Assembly: GCA_947477745.1 (NCBI GenBank)
Contig: CANJUF010000022.1
Span: forward strand, 1-55,173
Length of the DNA: 55,173 nucleotides
DNA from: Sphingomonadaceae bacterium
GTDB taxonomy: Bacteria > Pseudomonadota > Alphaproteobacteria > Sphingomonadales > Sphingomonadaceae
Reading direction: 5' to 3'
Positions 17,063-25,496 of the stretch are shown here, piece by piece; positions within the stretch are counted from its first letter, which is position 1, and every line of letters starts with the position of its first letter. The notes below the pieces were generated by a model. That model had not been told where the DNA came from, searched no databases, and saw nothing but the letters and a program-made list of their open reading frames with translations. The position numbers and the translations under genes are program-made.

Positions 17063-18244
17063 TTACCATCCCCTCATGCGCGGCCAGACCGCGACGATCT
17101 GCTCGCTTGAGCCCGCGACGACATTGTAGGCGTCGTGCTGTGCCCCGGTGGCGCAGGCGTGATTGGGCAGCACCCGCAGGCGGATGCCGACCGGCAGATC
17201 GGGCAAGGCTGCGCTGCTGCCGCTGCGCAGCGCGACAATGCCGTGCTCCTGGTTGGCCTGATCGACGATCAGGTCGCCAAGCGCATTGCCGGCGAGATCG
17301 CAGACCAGACCGTAGCCCTGATCGATCGCCTGCTTGCTCGTGCCGCGATCGCGCGACAGCGCCATCCAGCCGGCATCGACGAGGATCCAGCCTTTCGCGG
17401 GCTTGGTGCCGATGACGGTGGTCAGCACCGACACCGCGATATCGTCGACCGCGCACACGCCGATGCCGTGCATGACGAGGTCGAAGAACATGAACACCCC
17501 GGCGCGAACTTCGGTCACGCCGGTCAGGTCGCGGGCGAAATGGGCAGTCGGGGTTGAGCCGACCGAGACGACCGGACATTCGAACCCCGACGCGCGCAAG
17601 GTTTCGGCAGCGCTTGCCGCCGAGGCGCGCTCGTTCTTCGCCGCTTGCGCAAGCGCTTCGGGATCATTGAGGTCATAGGACGCACCGGCATGGGTGAGCA
17701 CGCCCGCAAGCGTCAAACCCGCCGACACCACCGCGCGCGCCACTTCGACAAGCGCGGGATCGTCGGGTGTCAGCCCGCCGCGATGCCCGTCGCAATCGAT
17801 CTCGATCATGACGGCGGGCTTGCGCGGAGCGCCGCGCGCCGCCTCGCCCAGCGCCGCTGCCTGTGCGGCAGTCTCGAGCGTAACCTTGAGATCGACGCCC
17901 GCATCGCACAGCGCCACCGCGCGCGGGGCCTTGGCCGGATCGAGGCCGACCGCATAGGTGATATCGGTATAACCGCCTTCACGGGCGAAATATTCGGCCT
18001 CGGCCAGCGTCGAGACCGTAATCGGGCCAGGGCCGTCGGGATGAATCCGCCGCGCCGCATCGATCGACTTCGCAGTCTTCAGGTGCGGGCGCAGGGTCAC
18101 GCCATGTCCGGCGATCAGGGCCGAGAGGCGCGCGACATTGCGGTCCATCCGGTCGCGGTCGAGCACCAGTGCGGGGCTGGGCAGGCTATGTAAGTCCGGC
18201 CCCGACTCCTGCAAGCGCTGACTTTCATCTCCCGTTTCGGTCAT
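17063..18244 (-). CDS. D-threonine aldolase / 3-hydroxyaspartate aldolase-like PLP enzyme
   Basis: A 393-residue fold-type III PLP protein (alanine-racemase N-terminal barrel plus D-Ser dehydratase-like C-terminal domain). The PLP lysine is in LRPHLKTAKS (about residue 56). The C-terminal metal site is visible as PNHACATGAQHD, the His-x-Cys pair typical of D-threonine aldolases and of BhcC. These enzymes cleave or form 3-hydroxy-D-amino acids with glycine; with glyoxylate as aldehyde the product is 3-hydroxyaspartate. It starts the leftward four-gene operon and faces a 333-bp divergent spacer. D-threonine aldolase is the safe call; the glyoxylate reaction is inference from the neighbouring dehydratase and GhrA-like gene. 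Confidence 0.83.
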   Translation of the reverse strand: MTETGDESQRLQESGPDLHSLPSPALVLDRDRMDRNVARLSALIAGHGVTLRPHLKTAKSIDAARRIHPDGPGPITVSTLAEAEYFAREGGYTDITYAVGLDPAKAPRAVALCDAGVDLKVTLETAAQAAALGEAARGAPRKPAVMIEIDCDGHRGGLTPDDPALVEVARAVVSAGLTLAGVLTHAGASYDLNDPEALAQAAKNERASAASAAETLRASGFECPVVSVGSTPTAHFARDLTGVTEVRAGVFMFFDLVMHGIGVCAVDDIAVSVLTTVIGTKPAKGWILVDAGWMALSRDRGTSKQAIDQGYGLVCDLAGNALGDLIVDQANQEHGIVALRSGSSAALPDLPVGIRLRVLPNHACATGAQHDAYNVVAGSSEQIVAVWPRMRGW

Positions 18245-18577
18245 TGCACCTCACCAGGCGCCGGGGTGTTTCCCGAGCGCAAAGTGAAGGATAAATTGCC
18301 AGCGGTGGCAGCGTATGCCGGAATGCAACAGAGAACCGAACAACCTGCCAAAATCCCGGAGGGTCGATCGAGATTGTCGCGCCTGCAGGCTACACCCTAT
18401 CGGAAATGCGCAGTTTGCGCCCTGTTGCGGCGGCGCGGCGAAGCGCGGAATAATCTGTCACCTGCCCGCTGATTTATGGCATGAAACGCCAAGGACTGCT
18501 GAAATACGCGCGCCTGGGAATGGCCCGGGCGCGCAAGCTTCTTCAATCAAGCAATCTGCGAGGGAGCAGGAGCGCGT
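18245..18577. other. 333-bp divergent intergenic region
   Basis: This spacer lies between the leftward aldolase-like operon and the rightward DUF1624-type membrane protein gene. No conserved coding frame is seen. It contains a GC-rich inverted repeat at 18508-18534 and otherwise no recognisable operator, RNA gene or repeat. Promoters for both operons must lie here but no convincing -35/-10 pair was picked out. Confidence 0.6.
18508..18534. repeat. 11-bp inverted repeat (hairpin) upstream of the membrane-protein gene
   Basis: GCGCGCCTGGG, a five-base loop, then CCCGGGCGCGC. All positions pair except one G-T. It lies about 44 bp upstream of the ATG at 18578 in the 5' leader and is not followed by a T-run. 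It may be an operator or an mRNA leader structure. Confidence 0.4.
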
Positions 18578-19771
18578 ATGGCAACCACTGTCTCAATGCC
18601 GATCAGTTTCGAGCAGCCCAAGCAGGCCACAGCCGCGACCGTCAGGCTCGCGAACATCGACGCGCTGCGCGGTTTCGTGATGGTCCTGATGCTGCTCGAC
18701 CATTTGCGCGAAACCTGGTTTCTCAACTACCCGGTTTCCGATCCGATCGATGCGACCACGGTGATTCCGGCAATCGGCTTTGCCCGCTTTGCCGTGAGTT
18801 TCTGCGCCCCGATCTTCGTCGCGCTGACCGGACTCGGCGTCTATCTTTTCAGCGTCAACCATACCGTTAAGGAAACCACCGAGTATCTGCTGAAGCGCGG
18901 TTTCCTGTTGATCGCGATCGAAATCCTGTTCCTCTCCCCGCTTTACTGGGGGATCGTACCGCAGCCGACCATCTGGCTTCAGGTCATATGGTGCATCGGC
19001 CTGTGCATGATTATTCTCGCCGCACTGATGCGCCTGCCGCGCCCCGCGCTGATCGCCCTGGGACTGGCGCTGGTATGCCTGCACAACCTGCTCGATCCGA
19101 TCCATCTAACCAAGGAAGACGCATTGTACCCGCTGTGGTGCATCCTCCATCAGCGCGATGTGTTCGACCTTCCCTTCGGCATGGTGGCCAAGACGACCTA
19201 CCCGATCCTGCCCTGGATCGGCGTCATCTCGCTCGGTTTCGCAATCGGTCCCTGGTTCCGCCCGGATACAGCGCCAGAAACGCGGCAGCGAAACCTGCTG
19301 CTGCTCGGTTTCGGCATGATCGCCGCTTTCGTGATCCTGCGCCTTATCAACGGATACGGCGACAAGGCCTGGGTCCATGTCGAGGGCGACCCGGTGCGCA
19401 CCCTCATCAGCTTCATATCGATGACCAAATACCCGGCCTCGCTGCTCTTCCTGCTGCCGACGCTGGGAGCAGGGGCGCTGCTGCTCGTCCTGTTCGAGAA
19501 GATAAACTCGTCCCGCCTGATCGCCGCGCTCGCGGTTTTCGGGGGCGCGCCGATGTTCTTCTATCTGCTCCACCTCTCGGTCCTGCGCATCCTCTATCAC
19601 AGCGCTCTGGCCGTGTTCGGGCCGAACCAGGCCGGATATTACATGTTCGATAGCTACAACTGGGTGTTGGTCTGGTATGTCGCGATGATCGTGCCGCTTT
19701 ACCTTCCGACGGCATGGTATGCGCGTCTCAAGCGCCGTCGCCGCGACATTACCTGGCTGAAATACTTCTGA
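18578..19771 (+). CDS. DUF1624-type (heparan-alpha-glucosaminide N-acetyltransferase-like) membrane protein
   Basis: A 397-residue polytopic inner-membrane protein. It begins with NIDALRGFVMVLMLLDHLRE near residues 26-45, the typical opening of DUF1624/HGSNAT-like acyltransferases, and has about ten hydrophobic segments, a loop KTTYPILPWIG and a His in FFYLLHLSVLR. It could transfer an acyl group to a periplasmic acceptor; the acceptor is unknown. A GGGAGCAGGAG ribosome site precedes the ATG. The cupin gene follows after 19 bp, so the two probably share a transcript. Confidence 0.75.
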   Translation: MATTVSMPISFEQPKQATAATVRLANIDALRGFVMVLMLLDHLRETWFLNYPVSDPIDATTVIPAIGFARFAVSFCAPIFVALTGLGVYLFSVNHTVKETTEYLLKRGFLLIAIEILFLSPLYWGIVPQPTIWLQVIWCIGLCMIILAALMRLPRPALIALGLALVCLHNLLDPIHLTKEDALYPLWCILHQRDVFDLPFGMVAKTTYPILPWIGVISLGFAIGPWFRPDTAPETRQRNLLLLGFGMIAAFVILRLINGYGDKAWVHVEGDPVRTLISFISMTKYPASLLFLLPTLGAGALLLVLFEKINSSRLIAALAVFGGAPMFFYLLHLSVLRILYHSALAVFGPNQAGYYMFDSYNWVLVWYVAMIVPLYLPTAWYARLKRRRRDITWLKYF

Positions 19772-19790
19772 CGATGCAAGGGAGATACCC

Positions 19791-20504
19791 GTGACGACCG
19801 TGATCGACTGCGCGACCTTCATCGACCAGCGCGCACTGGCGCAAACCGCACGTGCGGGAGGCAGTGATCCGTTCGGAGCCGATGCCCACAATTTGCCCCT
19901 GCGGGTCGGACCCTGCACGGTCAGCGTGGTTTCCCTGCCGACCGGAAGCGGCGAATGCGCCGGGCGCGGTGCCGATACCTGGGTGTTAGCAGAACACGGC
20001 AGCGTCGTTCTGGCAGGCCCGGACGGTGACGTCGAACTTGCCGAGGGGCAGAGCGCCGTCATCGCTCGGGCAACCCCGTTTACCTGGCGCGCGGGCGCGG
20101 GCGCAAGGCTGATCGCCATGGCCTATGCCGACGGGCCTGCCGGAAAGCAGGGCATCACATTCATCGACAATGCCGCCTCGCTGTCGCCTTCGAACCCGCC
20201 CGCGCCGGAGGTGCTCCTGGGCGAGACGCCCTCATGTCGCTCGAACAATCAATTCACGTCGCAGGATGGCCTGTTCTGCGCCGGCGTGTGGGATTCGACG
20301 CCTTATCAGCGTGTCGCGATCCATTTCCGCAAGACCGAGCTGATGCATCTTCTCAAAGGCAAGGTGTCGTTCACCGACGCGGGCGGACGCGCTGCGACCT
20401 TCAGCGCGGGCGACACCATCATCATCGAGCAAGGCGCGGATTGCACCTGGGACAGCCGCGAGCATGTCGCCAAGATATACGCGCAGTTCAATCCGGGCGC
20501 CTGA
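19791..20504 (+). CDS. bicupin (DUF861-like) protein
   Basis: A 237-residue protein with two cupin half-barrels: one at about residues 45-105 (TWVLAEHGSVVL, VELAEGQSAVI) and a second at about 165-230 (TELMHLLKGKVSFTD, TFSAGDTIIIEQGA). The second resembles DUF861, which includes ureidoglycine-type and ethanolamine/glucarate-related cupins. Metal ligands are not obvious in the first half. An AAGGGAG ribosome site is present. It sits between a membrane acyltransferase-like gene and the convergent second DadA-like gene. No specific reaction can be assigned. Confidence 0.72.
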   Translation: MTTVIDCATFIDQRALAQTARAGGSDPFGADAHNLPLRVGPCTVSVVSLPTGSGECAGRGADTWVLAEHGSVVLAGPDGDVELAEGQSAVIARATPFTWRAGAGARLIAMAYADGPAGKQGITFIDNAASLSPSNPPAPEVLLGETPSCRSNNQFTSQDGLFCAGVWDSTPYQRVAIHFRKTELMHLLKGKVSFTDAGGRAATFSAGDTIIIEQGADCTWDSREHVAKIYAQFNPGA

Positions 20505-20560
20505 ACCGGCGGCTTGGAATTGACCTCGCCGTCGTGCTGCGCCGGGTCAGAGGCGATGCT

Positions 20561-21883
20561 CTACAGGAAGCCAATCTCCAGCCTGGAACCATCGACCAGC
20601 CGCGAGAGGCGATAAGGCGCGGGATCGACGCAAGGCTCGTCGTTGCGGAGCAACTGGGCCGCGAGCAGGCCGATGCCCGGCCCCATGCCGAAACCGTGTC
20701 CAGAGCAGCCTGCGGCAAGCACCAGCCCGTCAACCTGATCGACCTTGGAAATGACTGGCACGGCATCGGGCGAGCAATCGACCAGTGCGCCCCAGACGCT
20801 TTGCACCTTGATATTCGCCAGTTGGGGGAAAGTGGCGCGCACTGAAGCAAGCACCCTGCGCACCAGCCACTGCTGCGGCGCGGGATCGAGCACCCGGTTC
20901 TGCGTGAAGATCCGCTCGCTGTCGGTCAGCAGCGCGGGCAGCGACTCCGGCCCCGAAAGAAGCGAGCTTCCCACTGCCAGCCTGACGTTTTTCAGGCGGC
21001 GCCGAAATTGGGGCAGGAACTCGCGGACATAGCGAAGGCCCTGCGCCGTGATGTCGATCGTAGCCTTGCCGCTGATCGCCAGCGTATAGCTGCCGTCCAG
21101 TCGCCGCGTCATCGCGAAATCGGGTGAATAGAGGCAATCGCCGACATCGACCGTCGGGCCGGTCCGCAATGCGGTCTGCCGCACACCGGCCTGCGGAAAA
21201 CTTATTCCATGCGGTCGCAGGAAGCGCGACGCCCAGGCCCCCGCCGCGCAAAGCACCGCATTGGCCTTGATCAGGCCCTTCTCGGTGTGGACGCCGACCA
21301 CGCGGCCATTGGCAATGTCGAGGCCATAGGCGGCGCAGCCCTGATGGATGGTCGCGCCATGGGCTCGCGCTCCCTCTGCAAGAGCGGGTGCGGCAAGCGC
21401 CGGTTCGGCCTTGCCATCATTGGGCGAGTAGACCCCGCCGATCCATTTGCGCTGCGTCTCGGGAATCCGTGTTGCGACCTCAGTGGCGCTCAGCATGCGC
21501 GTATCGACGCCGTTTTCGAGGCCGAATGGCTGCCAGTCCCGCCATTGGGCAAAGACGGCCTCGTCGTGGGTCGCGTAATAAAGACCGCACCTGCGAAATC
21601 CGAGATCGCGGCCGAGTTCGCCCGCAAAACCGTCCCACAATTGCATCGCGACGGAGGAAAGCGGCAATTCGCGCGGATCGCGGTCTTGCTGGCGGCACCA
21701 ACCCCAGTTGCGGCTGGATTGCTCGCAGGCGACATGTCCCTTTTCGATCAGGGCGACCGACACGCCTTGCCTGGCGAGGAAATAAGCCGCCGAAGCGCCA
21801 ACGATACCGCCCCCGACGATGACCACATCGGCCGATTCAGGGAGCGTTTCGTCGCTGACAATGCGTTCCACCACCGGCGACAT
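20561..21883 (-). CDS. FAD-dependent D-amino-acid-dehydrogenase-like oxidoreductase (copy 2)
   Basis: A 440-residue paralogue of the 13851-15170 protein, with the same motifs (VVIVGGGIVGASAA and CEQSSRNWGWCRQQ) and the same length. The ATG at 21883 directly abuts the stop codon of the ABC ATPase gene, so this oxidoreductase is the last gene of the peptide/opine importer operon. That coupling suggests its substrate is what the importer brings in, or a derivative. An oxidised imino acid would be the product. Copy number two with separate operons points to either different substrates or divergence after duplication. Confidence 0.82.
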   Translation of the reverse strand: MSPVVERIVSDETLPESADVVIVGGGIVGASAAYFLARQGVSVALIEKGHVACEQSSRNWGWCRQQDRDPRELPLSSVAMQLWDGFAGELGRDLGFRRCGLYYATHDEAVFAQWRDWQPFGLENGVDTRMLSATEVATRIPETQRKWIGGVYSPNDGKAEPALAAPALAEGARAHGATIHQGCAAYGLDIANGRVVGVHTEKGLIKANAVLCAAGAWASRFLRPHGISFPQAGVRQTALRTGPTVDVGDCLYSPDFAMTRRLDGSYTLAISGKATIDITAQGLRYVREFLPQFRRRLKNVRLAVGSSLLSGPESLPALLTDSERIFTQNRVLDPAPQQWLVRRVLASVRATFPQLANIKVQSVWGALVDCSPDAVPVISKVDQVDGLVLAAGCSGHGFGMGPGIGLLAAQLLRNDEPCVDPAPYRLSRLVDGSRLEIGFL

Positions 21884-23710
21884 TTATCGCGAGGCTCCCG
21901 TCACCAAGTGCTCTTGATCGGAAGGCTCCGCCTTGCCATGCCGATGGCACAGCACGCGCTGGCCAGGCGCAGTGATCAGGGGCGGCGGCAGCCGGTCGCA
22001 GGTTCCGGTGATTACGAGAGGGCATCGCGGCAGGAACCGGCAAAGCTCGCCAGTCACCTGGGCTTCGGGCATGGCCGGACCCGGCTGCCCGCCGCGCGAG
22101 GCGAGCCAGGCGCTGTCCAGTTCGGGCACCGAAGCGACCAGCAGATCGGTGTAGGGATGATGCGCGGAGCCGGGAAACGCTTCTTTCGCGCACATCTCCA
22201 CGGCCTGGCCGGCGTAGAGCACCAGCATTTCGTCGCAGAAGGCGCGCACCATCGAAAGGTCGTGGCTGATGAACACCGTGGCGATGCCGAGATCGCGGCG
22301 CAGCCCGTCGATCAGTTCGAGGATCGCCGCGCCCACGACAGTATCGAGCGCCGAAGTCACTTCGTCGCAAAGCAGCACGTCCGGCTCGGCCGCCAGCGCG
22401 CGGGCAAGGTTGACGCGCTGCTTCTGGCCGCCCGAAAGTTCGGCGGTGCGGCGGCGGGCAAGCGCGGGATCGAGCTGGATGGTCTCAAGCAAGCGCGCCA
22501 CGCGGTCCGATGCCGCAGCGCCCGTTATGCCGTGGTAGAACGCCAGCGGGCGCGCCAGTGTATCGAACACCGTCTGCGCCGGGTTGAGCGCGGTGTCGGC
22601 GTTCTGGAATACGATCTGGACGCGGCGAAGCTGCTCCTTGCTGCGCTCGGCGAGGCCGGCGGCAAGCGTCTCGCCGCCGAGCCTGACCGTGCCCGCCGAG
22701 GCAGGTAGCAGGCCGGCGATCACCCGCGCGAGGGTCGACTTGCCCGATCCCGATTCGCCGATAACGCCGAGCGACTGGCCCTTGCCCAGTTCGAACGACA
22801 CATCGGCGATCACCGGCATGGCGGCGCGTCCCTCGCGGATCCGGCCATATCCGGCATGGACCGCCTCGACCGACAGGACGCTGTCAGCCCGGCTCGGTCC
22901 CGCCGCGCGCTCGACCGGCTGCGACGCCGCCAGCAAGGTCTTCGCATAGTCACTCTGCGGCTGGTGGAGAACCGCGGCAGCCTCGCCCTGTTCGGCGATC
23001 CTGCCGTCCTTGAGCACCACGATCCGGTCCGCCATCTGCGCCACCACGGCAAGATCGTGGCTGACATAGATCGCGGTCGCGCCGCTCTTGGCCAAGGCCG
23101 ACTTGAATACGTTGAGCACTTCGACCTGCGTGGTCACGTCAAGCGCGGTGGTCGGCTCGTCGAGAATAACCAGTTCGGGACCGGTGATCAGCGCCATCGC
23201 CGCCATCAGCCGCTGCAATTGTCCGCCCGAAACCTGATGCGGATAGCGATCGCCAATCGTCTCGGGCCACGGCAGGGCAAGCTCTCGGAACAGATCGATC
23301 GCCCTTTGCCGCGCCGCCGCCGGACTGGCGAGGCCGTGGACGGTCAGCGGTTCGATCACCTGCGCGATGATCGTGCGCGAGGGGTTGAAGGCCGCTGCAG
23401 CGCTCTGCGCGATATAGGCCACGCGCGATCCGCGCAGGCGGCGCAGGCCCGCCGCGTCCATCTGGTCGATCCGCATGTCGCCCACGCGGATGCAGTCCGC
23501 CGAAATGTGCCCGCCGAAGCGCGAATAGCCCATCATGGCGAGCGCGATGGTGGTCTTACCCGAACCCGATTCGCCGATCAGCGCGAGCACTTCGCCCTTG
23601 GGAATGGCGAAGGAAATGTCCTCGACAATCGGCCGGCTCGAACCACCGGGCAATTCGACGGAAATGCAAAGGCCGCTGACCTCGACGGCGGGGCGCGCGG
23701 GATCGGTCAA
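21884..23710 (-). CDS. dipeptide/oligopeptide-type ABC transporter, fused double ATP-binding protein
   Basis: A 608-residue protein joining two ABC ATPases in one chain, the GsiA/DppDF-fusion arrangement. Domain 1 has Walker A GESGSGKTT (about residue 42) and signature VSGGQLQR. Domain 2 has Walker A GESGSGKST (about residue 330) and signature LSGGQKQR. A C-terminal oligopeptide-type cap with Cys-rich CRFLPRCPL...CDR completes it. It energises import through the two permeases encoded upstream on the same strand; start and stop codons overlap (ATGA at 23707-23710). Confidence 0.92.
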   Translation of the reverse strand: MTDPARPAVEVSGLCISVELPGGSSRPIVEDISFAIPKGEVLALIGESGSGKTTIALAMMGYSRFGGHISADCIRVGDMRIDQMDAAGLRRLRGSRVAYIAQSAAAAFNPSRTIIAQVIEPLTVHGLASPAAARQRAIDLFRELALPWPETIGDRYPHQVSGGQLQRLMAAMALITGPELVILDEPTTALDVTTQVEVLNVFKSALAKSGATAIYVSHDLAVVAQMADRIVVLKDGRIAEQGEAAAVLHQPQSDYAKTLLAASQPVERAAGPSRADSVLSVEAVHAGYGRIREGRAAMPVIADVSFELGKGQSLGVIGESGSGKSTLARVIAGLLPASAGTVRLGGETLAAGLAERSKEQLRRVQIVFQNADTALNPAQTVFDTLARPLAFYHGITGAAASDRVARLLETIQLDPALARRRTAELSGGQKQRVNLARALAAEPDVLLCDEVTSALDTVVGAAILELIDGLRRDLGIATVFISHDLSMVRAFCDEMLVLYAGQAVEMCAKEAFPGSAHHPYTDLLVASVPELDSAWLASRGGQPGPAMPEAQVTGELCRFLPRCPLVITGTCDRLPPPLITAPGQRVLCHRHGKAEPSDQEHLVTGASR

Positions 23711-24516
23711 TGCCCGCCTCCCGGCTTGAGCGCATCGATCAGCAGGTTCGCGCCCACGGTCAGGCTGGCGATGGCCAGCGCCGGGCTGAGGATCGCCGAA
23801 GAACCCTGCGCCAGGCCCGAGATATTCTCGCGCACCAGCGAGCCGAGATCTGCATAAGGCGGCTGCACGCCAAGGCCGAGGAAGCTGAGGCCCGAAAGCA
23901 GCAGCACCACGAAAACGAAGCGCAGCCCCATGTCGGCAAGCAGCGGGTGGATCATGTTGGGCAGTATCTCTCGCCAGGCGATGTGCAGCGCCCCTTCGCC
24001 CCGCGCCCGGGCGACCGCGACGAAGTCCATCTCGGCAAGGTTCACCGCCAGCGCGCGGGCGATGCGGTAATTGCCCGGAATGTAGATCAGCGCCGCGATC
24101 AGCAGCAGCAGCGGGAGCGACGAGCCGAAGGCGGCGACGAGCACCAGCGAGAAGATCTTCGAAGGGATCGAGATCAGCGTGTCCATCGCCCGCGAGATGA
24201 ACTCGTCGATCCAGCCTCCCCGGATTGCCGCGAACAGCGCGACCGAAGTTCCGGCAAGAACCGCCAGCGCGGCCGCACCCGCCGCAAGCATCACCGTATA
24301 GCGCGCGCCCCAGATCAGACGGCTCAGCACGTCGCGGCCCAAGTAATCGCTACCCAGCCAGAACTGCCCGGTCAGCGGGCTGAACACTTCCTGATCAACG
24401 AAGCGGCCCACCGGATAAGGCGCGATCATCGGCCCGGCTATCGCCACCAACAGCCAGAACACGACCAGCGCCAGGCCGATCCTGCCCGAAAGCGGCAAAC
24501 TTGCGGCCCAGCGCAT
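23707..24516 (-). CDS. ABC transporter permease, DppC type
   Basis: A 269-residue inner-membrane permease with about five to six helices and the cytoplasmic EAA-like loop ALAVNLAEMDFVAVARARGEG, which contacts the ATPase. The N-terminal part has the conserved PLTGQFWLGSDYLGRDVLSR segment of DppC/OppC proteins. Both its start and its stop overlap the neighbouring genes by four bases. Together with the 24516 permease it forms the transmembrane channel of the importer. Confidence 0.92.
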   Translation of the reverse strand: MRWAASLPLSGRIGLALVVFWLLVAIAGPMIAPYPVGRFVDQEVFSPLTGQFWLGSDYLGRDVLSRLIWGARYTVMLAAGAAALAVLAGTSVALFAAIRGGWIDEFISRAMDTLISIPSKIFSLVLVAAFGSSLPLLLLIAALIYIPGNYRIARALAVNLAEMDFVAVARARGEGALHIAWREILPNMIHPLLADMGLRFVFVVLLLSGLSFLGLGVQPPYADLGSLVRENISGLAQGSSAILSPALAIASLTVGANLLIDALKPGGGH

Positions 24517-25496
24517 CAGGCTCTTAACCTCGGGTTGGCGAGGATCGCGACAATGTCGGCAATCAGGATCAGCGCGAGATAGGCCGCGCAGAATACCATG
24601 GCGCAGGCCTGCAGCAGCGGCATGTCGCGGCTGGTCACGGCATTGACCATCAGGCTGGCGAGACCGGGATAGCTGAAGATCGTCTCGATCACCAGGGCGC
24701 CGCCCATCAGGTAGGACAGCGACAGCGCCATCGCGTTTAACACCGGCCCGGCGGCGTTGGGCATGATGTGGAACAGCACGATCCGGCGCAGCGGCACGCC
24801 CTTAAGGCGCGCCATCTCGACATAGGGCCGGTCAAGCTCGTCGGCGACGGCGGCGCGCGTCAGCCGCGCCATCTGGGCGGTGACGACAAAGGCGAGGCAA
24901 GCGACCGGCAGCGCGCAGGAGCGCAGTGTCTCGCCCCAGGTCGCTTCCTCAGAGATCATCGCGATCGATGGCAGCCACACCAGCTTGACCGAGAAGATCA
25001 GCACGAACACCGTGGCGATCAGGAACTCGGGCATGGCCACCAGCGAAAGCGTCACCACGTTGAGCGCCCGGTCGAGCCGAGCGCCGCGATTGATCGCACT
25101 CACCAGTCCGATGGTCATCGCCAGCACCACCGAGACCAGCGCTGTCACTCCCGCGAGCGACAGCGTGTTGACCAGCCGCGTGCCGATCAGATCGCGCACG
25201 CTCATGCCCGCGATGTAGGACCAGCCCGGATCGCCGCGCAGCATCGACGTCAGCCAATCGGCGTAGCGGGTGACGGCAGGCCGATCGAGGCCCATCTCGT
25301 GGCGCAGCGCGGCAACCTGCTCGGCAGTCGCGCTCTGGCCGAGGACTTCCTGCGCCGCATCGCCGGGAAGCAGGCTTGCGGCGACAAAGATGACGACCGA
25401 AACCAGCAGCAGCGTCAACAGCGCCGAAAGCACGCGCTTTGCCACCAGCCGCGATACGCCGAGCCATGCAGGCGGGTTGGCGGCCTGTCCCGGCAT
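24516..25496 (-). CDS. ABC transporter permease, DppB type
   Basis: A 326-residue permease with the DppB/OppB features: a first helix RVLSALLTLLLVSVVIF, the periplasmic GDAAQEVLG loop, a YVEMARLKGVPLRRI EAA-like loop and a C-terminal AYLALILIADIVAILANPR segment. The ATG at 25496 overlaps the stop of the binding-protein gene (ATGA). A longer in-frame extension to 25628 overlaps that gene and was not used. Confidence 0.92.
   Translation of the reverse strand: MPGQAANPPAWLGVSRLVAKRVLSALLTLLLVSVVIFVAASLLPGDAAQEVLGQSATAEQVAALRHEMGLDRPAVTRYADWLTSMLRGDPGWSYIAGMSVRDLIGTRLVNTLSLAGVTALVSVVLAMTIGLVSAINRGARLDRALNVVTLSLVAMPEFLIATVFVLIFSVKLVWLPSIAMISEEATWGETLRSCALPVACLAFVVTAQMARLTRAAVADELDRPYVEMARLKGVPLRRIVLFHIMPNAAGPVLNAMALSLSYLMGGALVIETIFSYPGLASLMVNAVTSRDMPLLQACAMVFCAAYLALILIADIVAILANPRLRA

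Noticed and set aside
9527..18244. Complete beta-hydroxyaspartate cycle
   Set aside because: Only the dehydratase-like and aldolase-like components are seen; no aspartate-glyoxylate aminotransferase or iminosuccinate reductase is in the window. Kept as a partial-route hypothesis.
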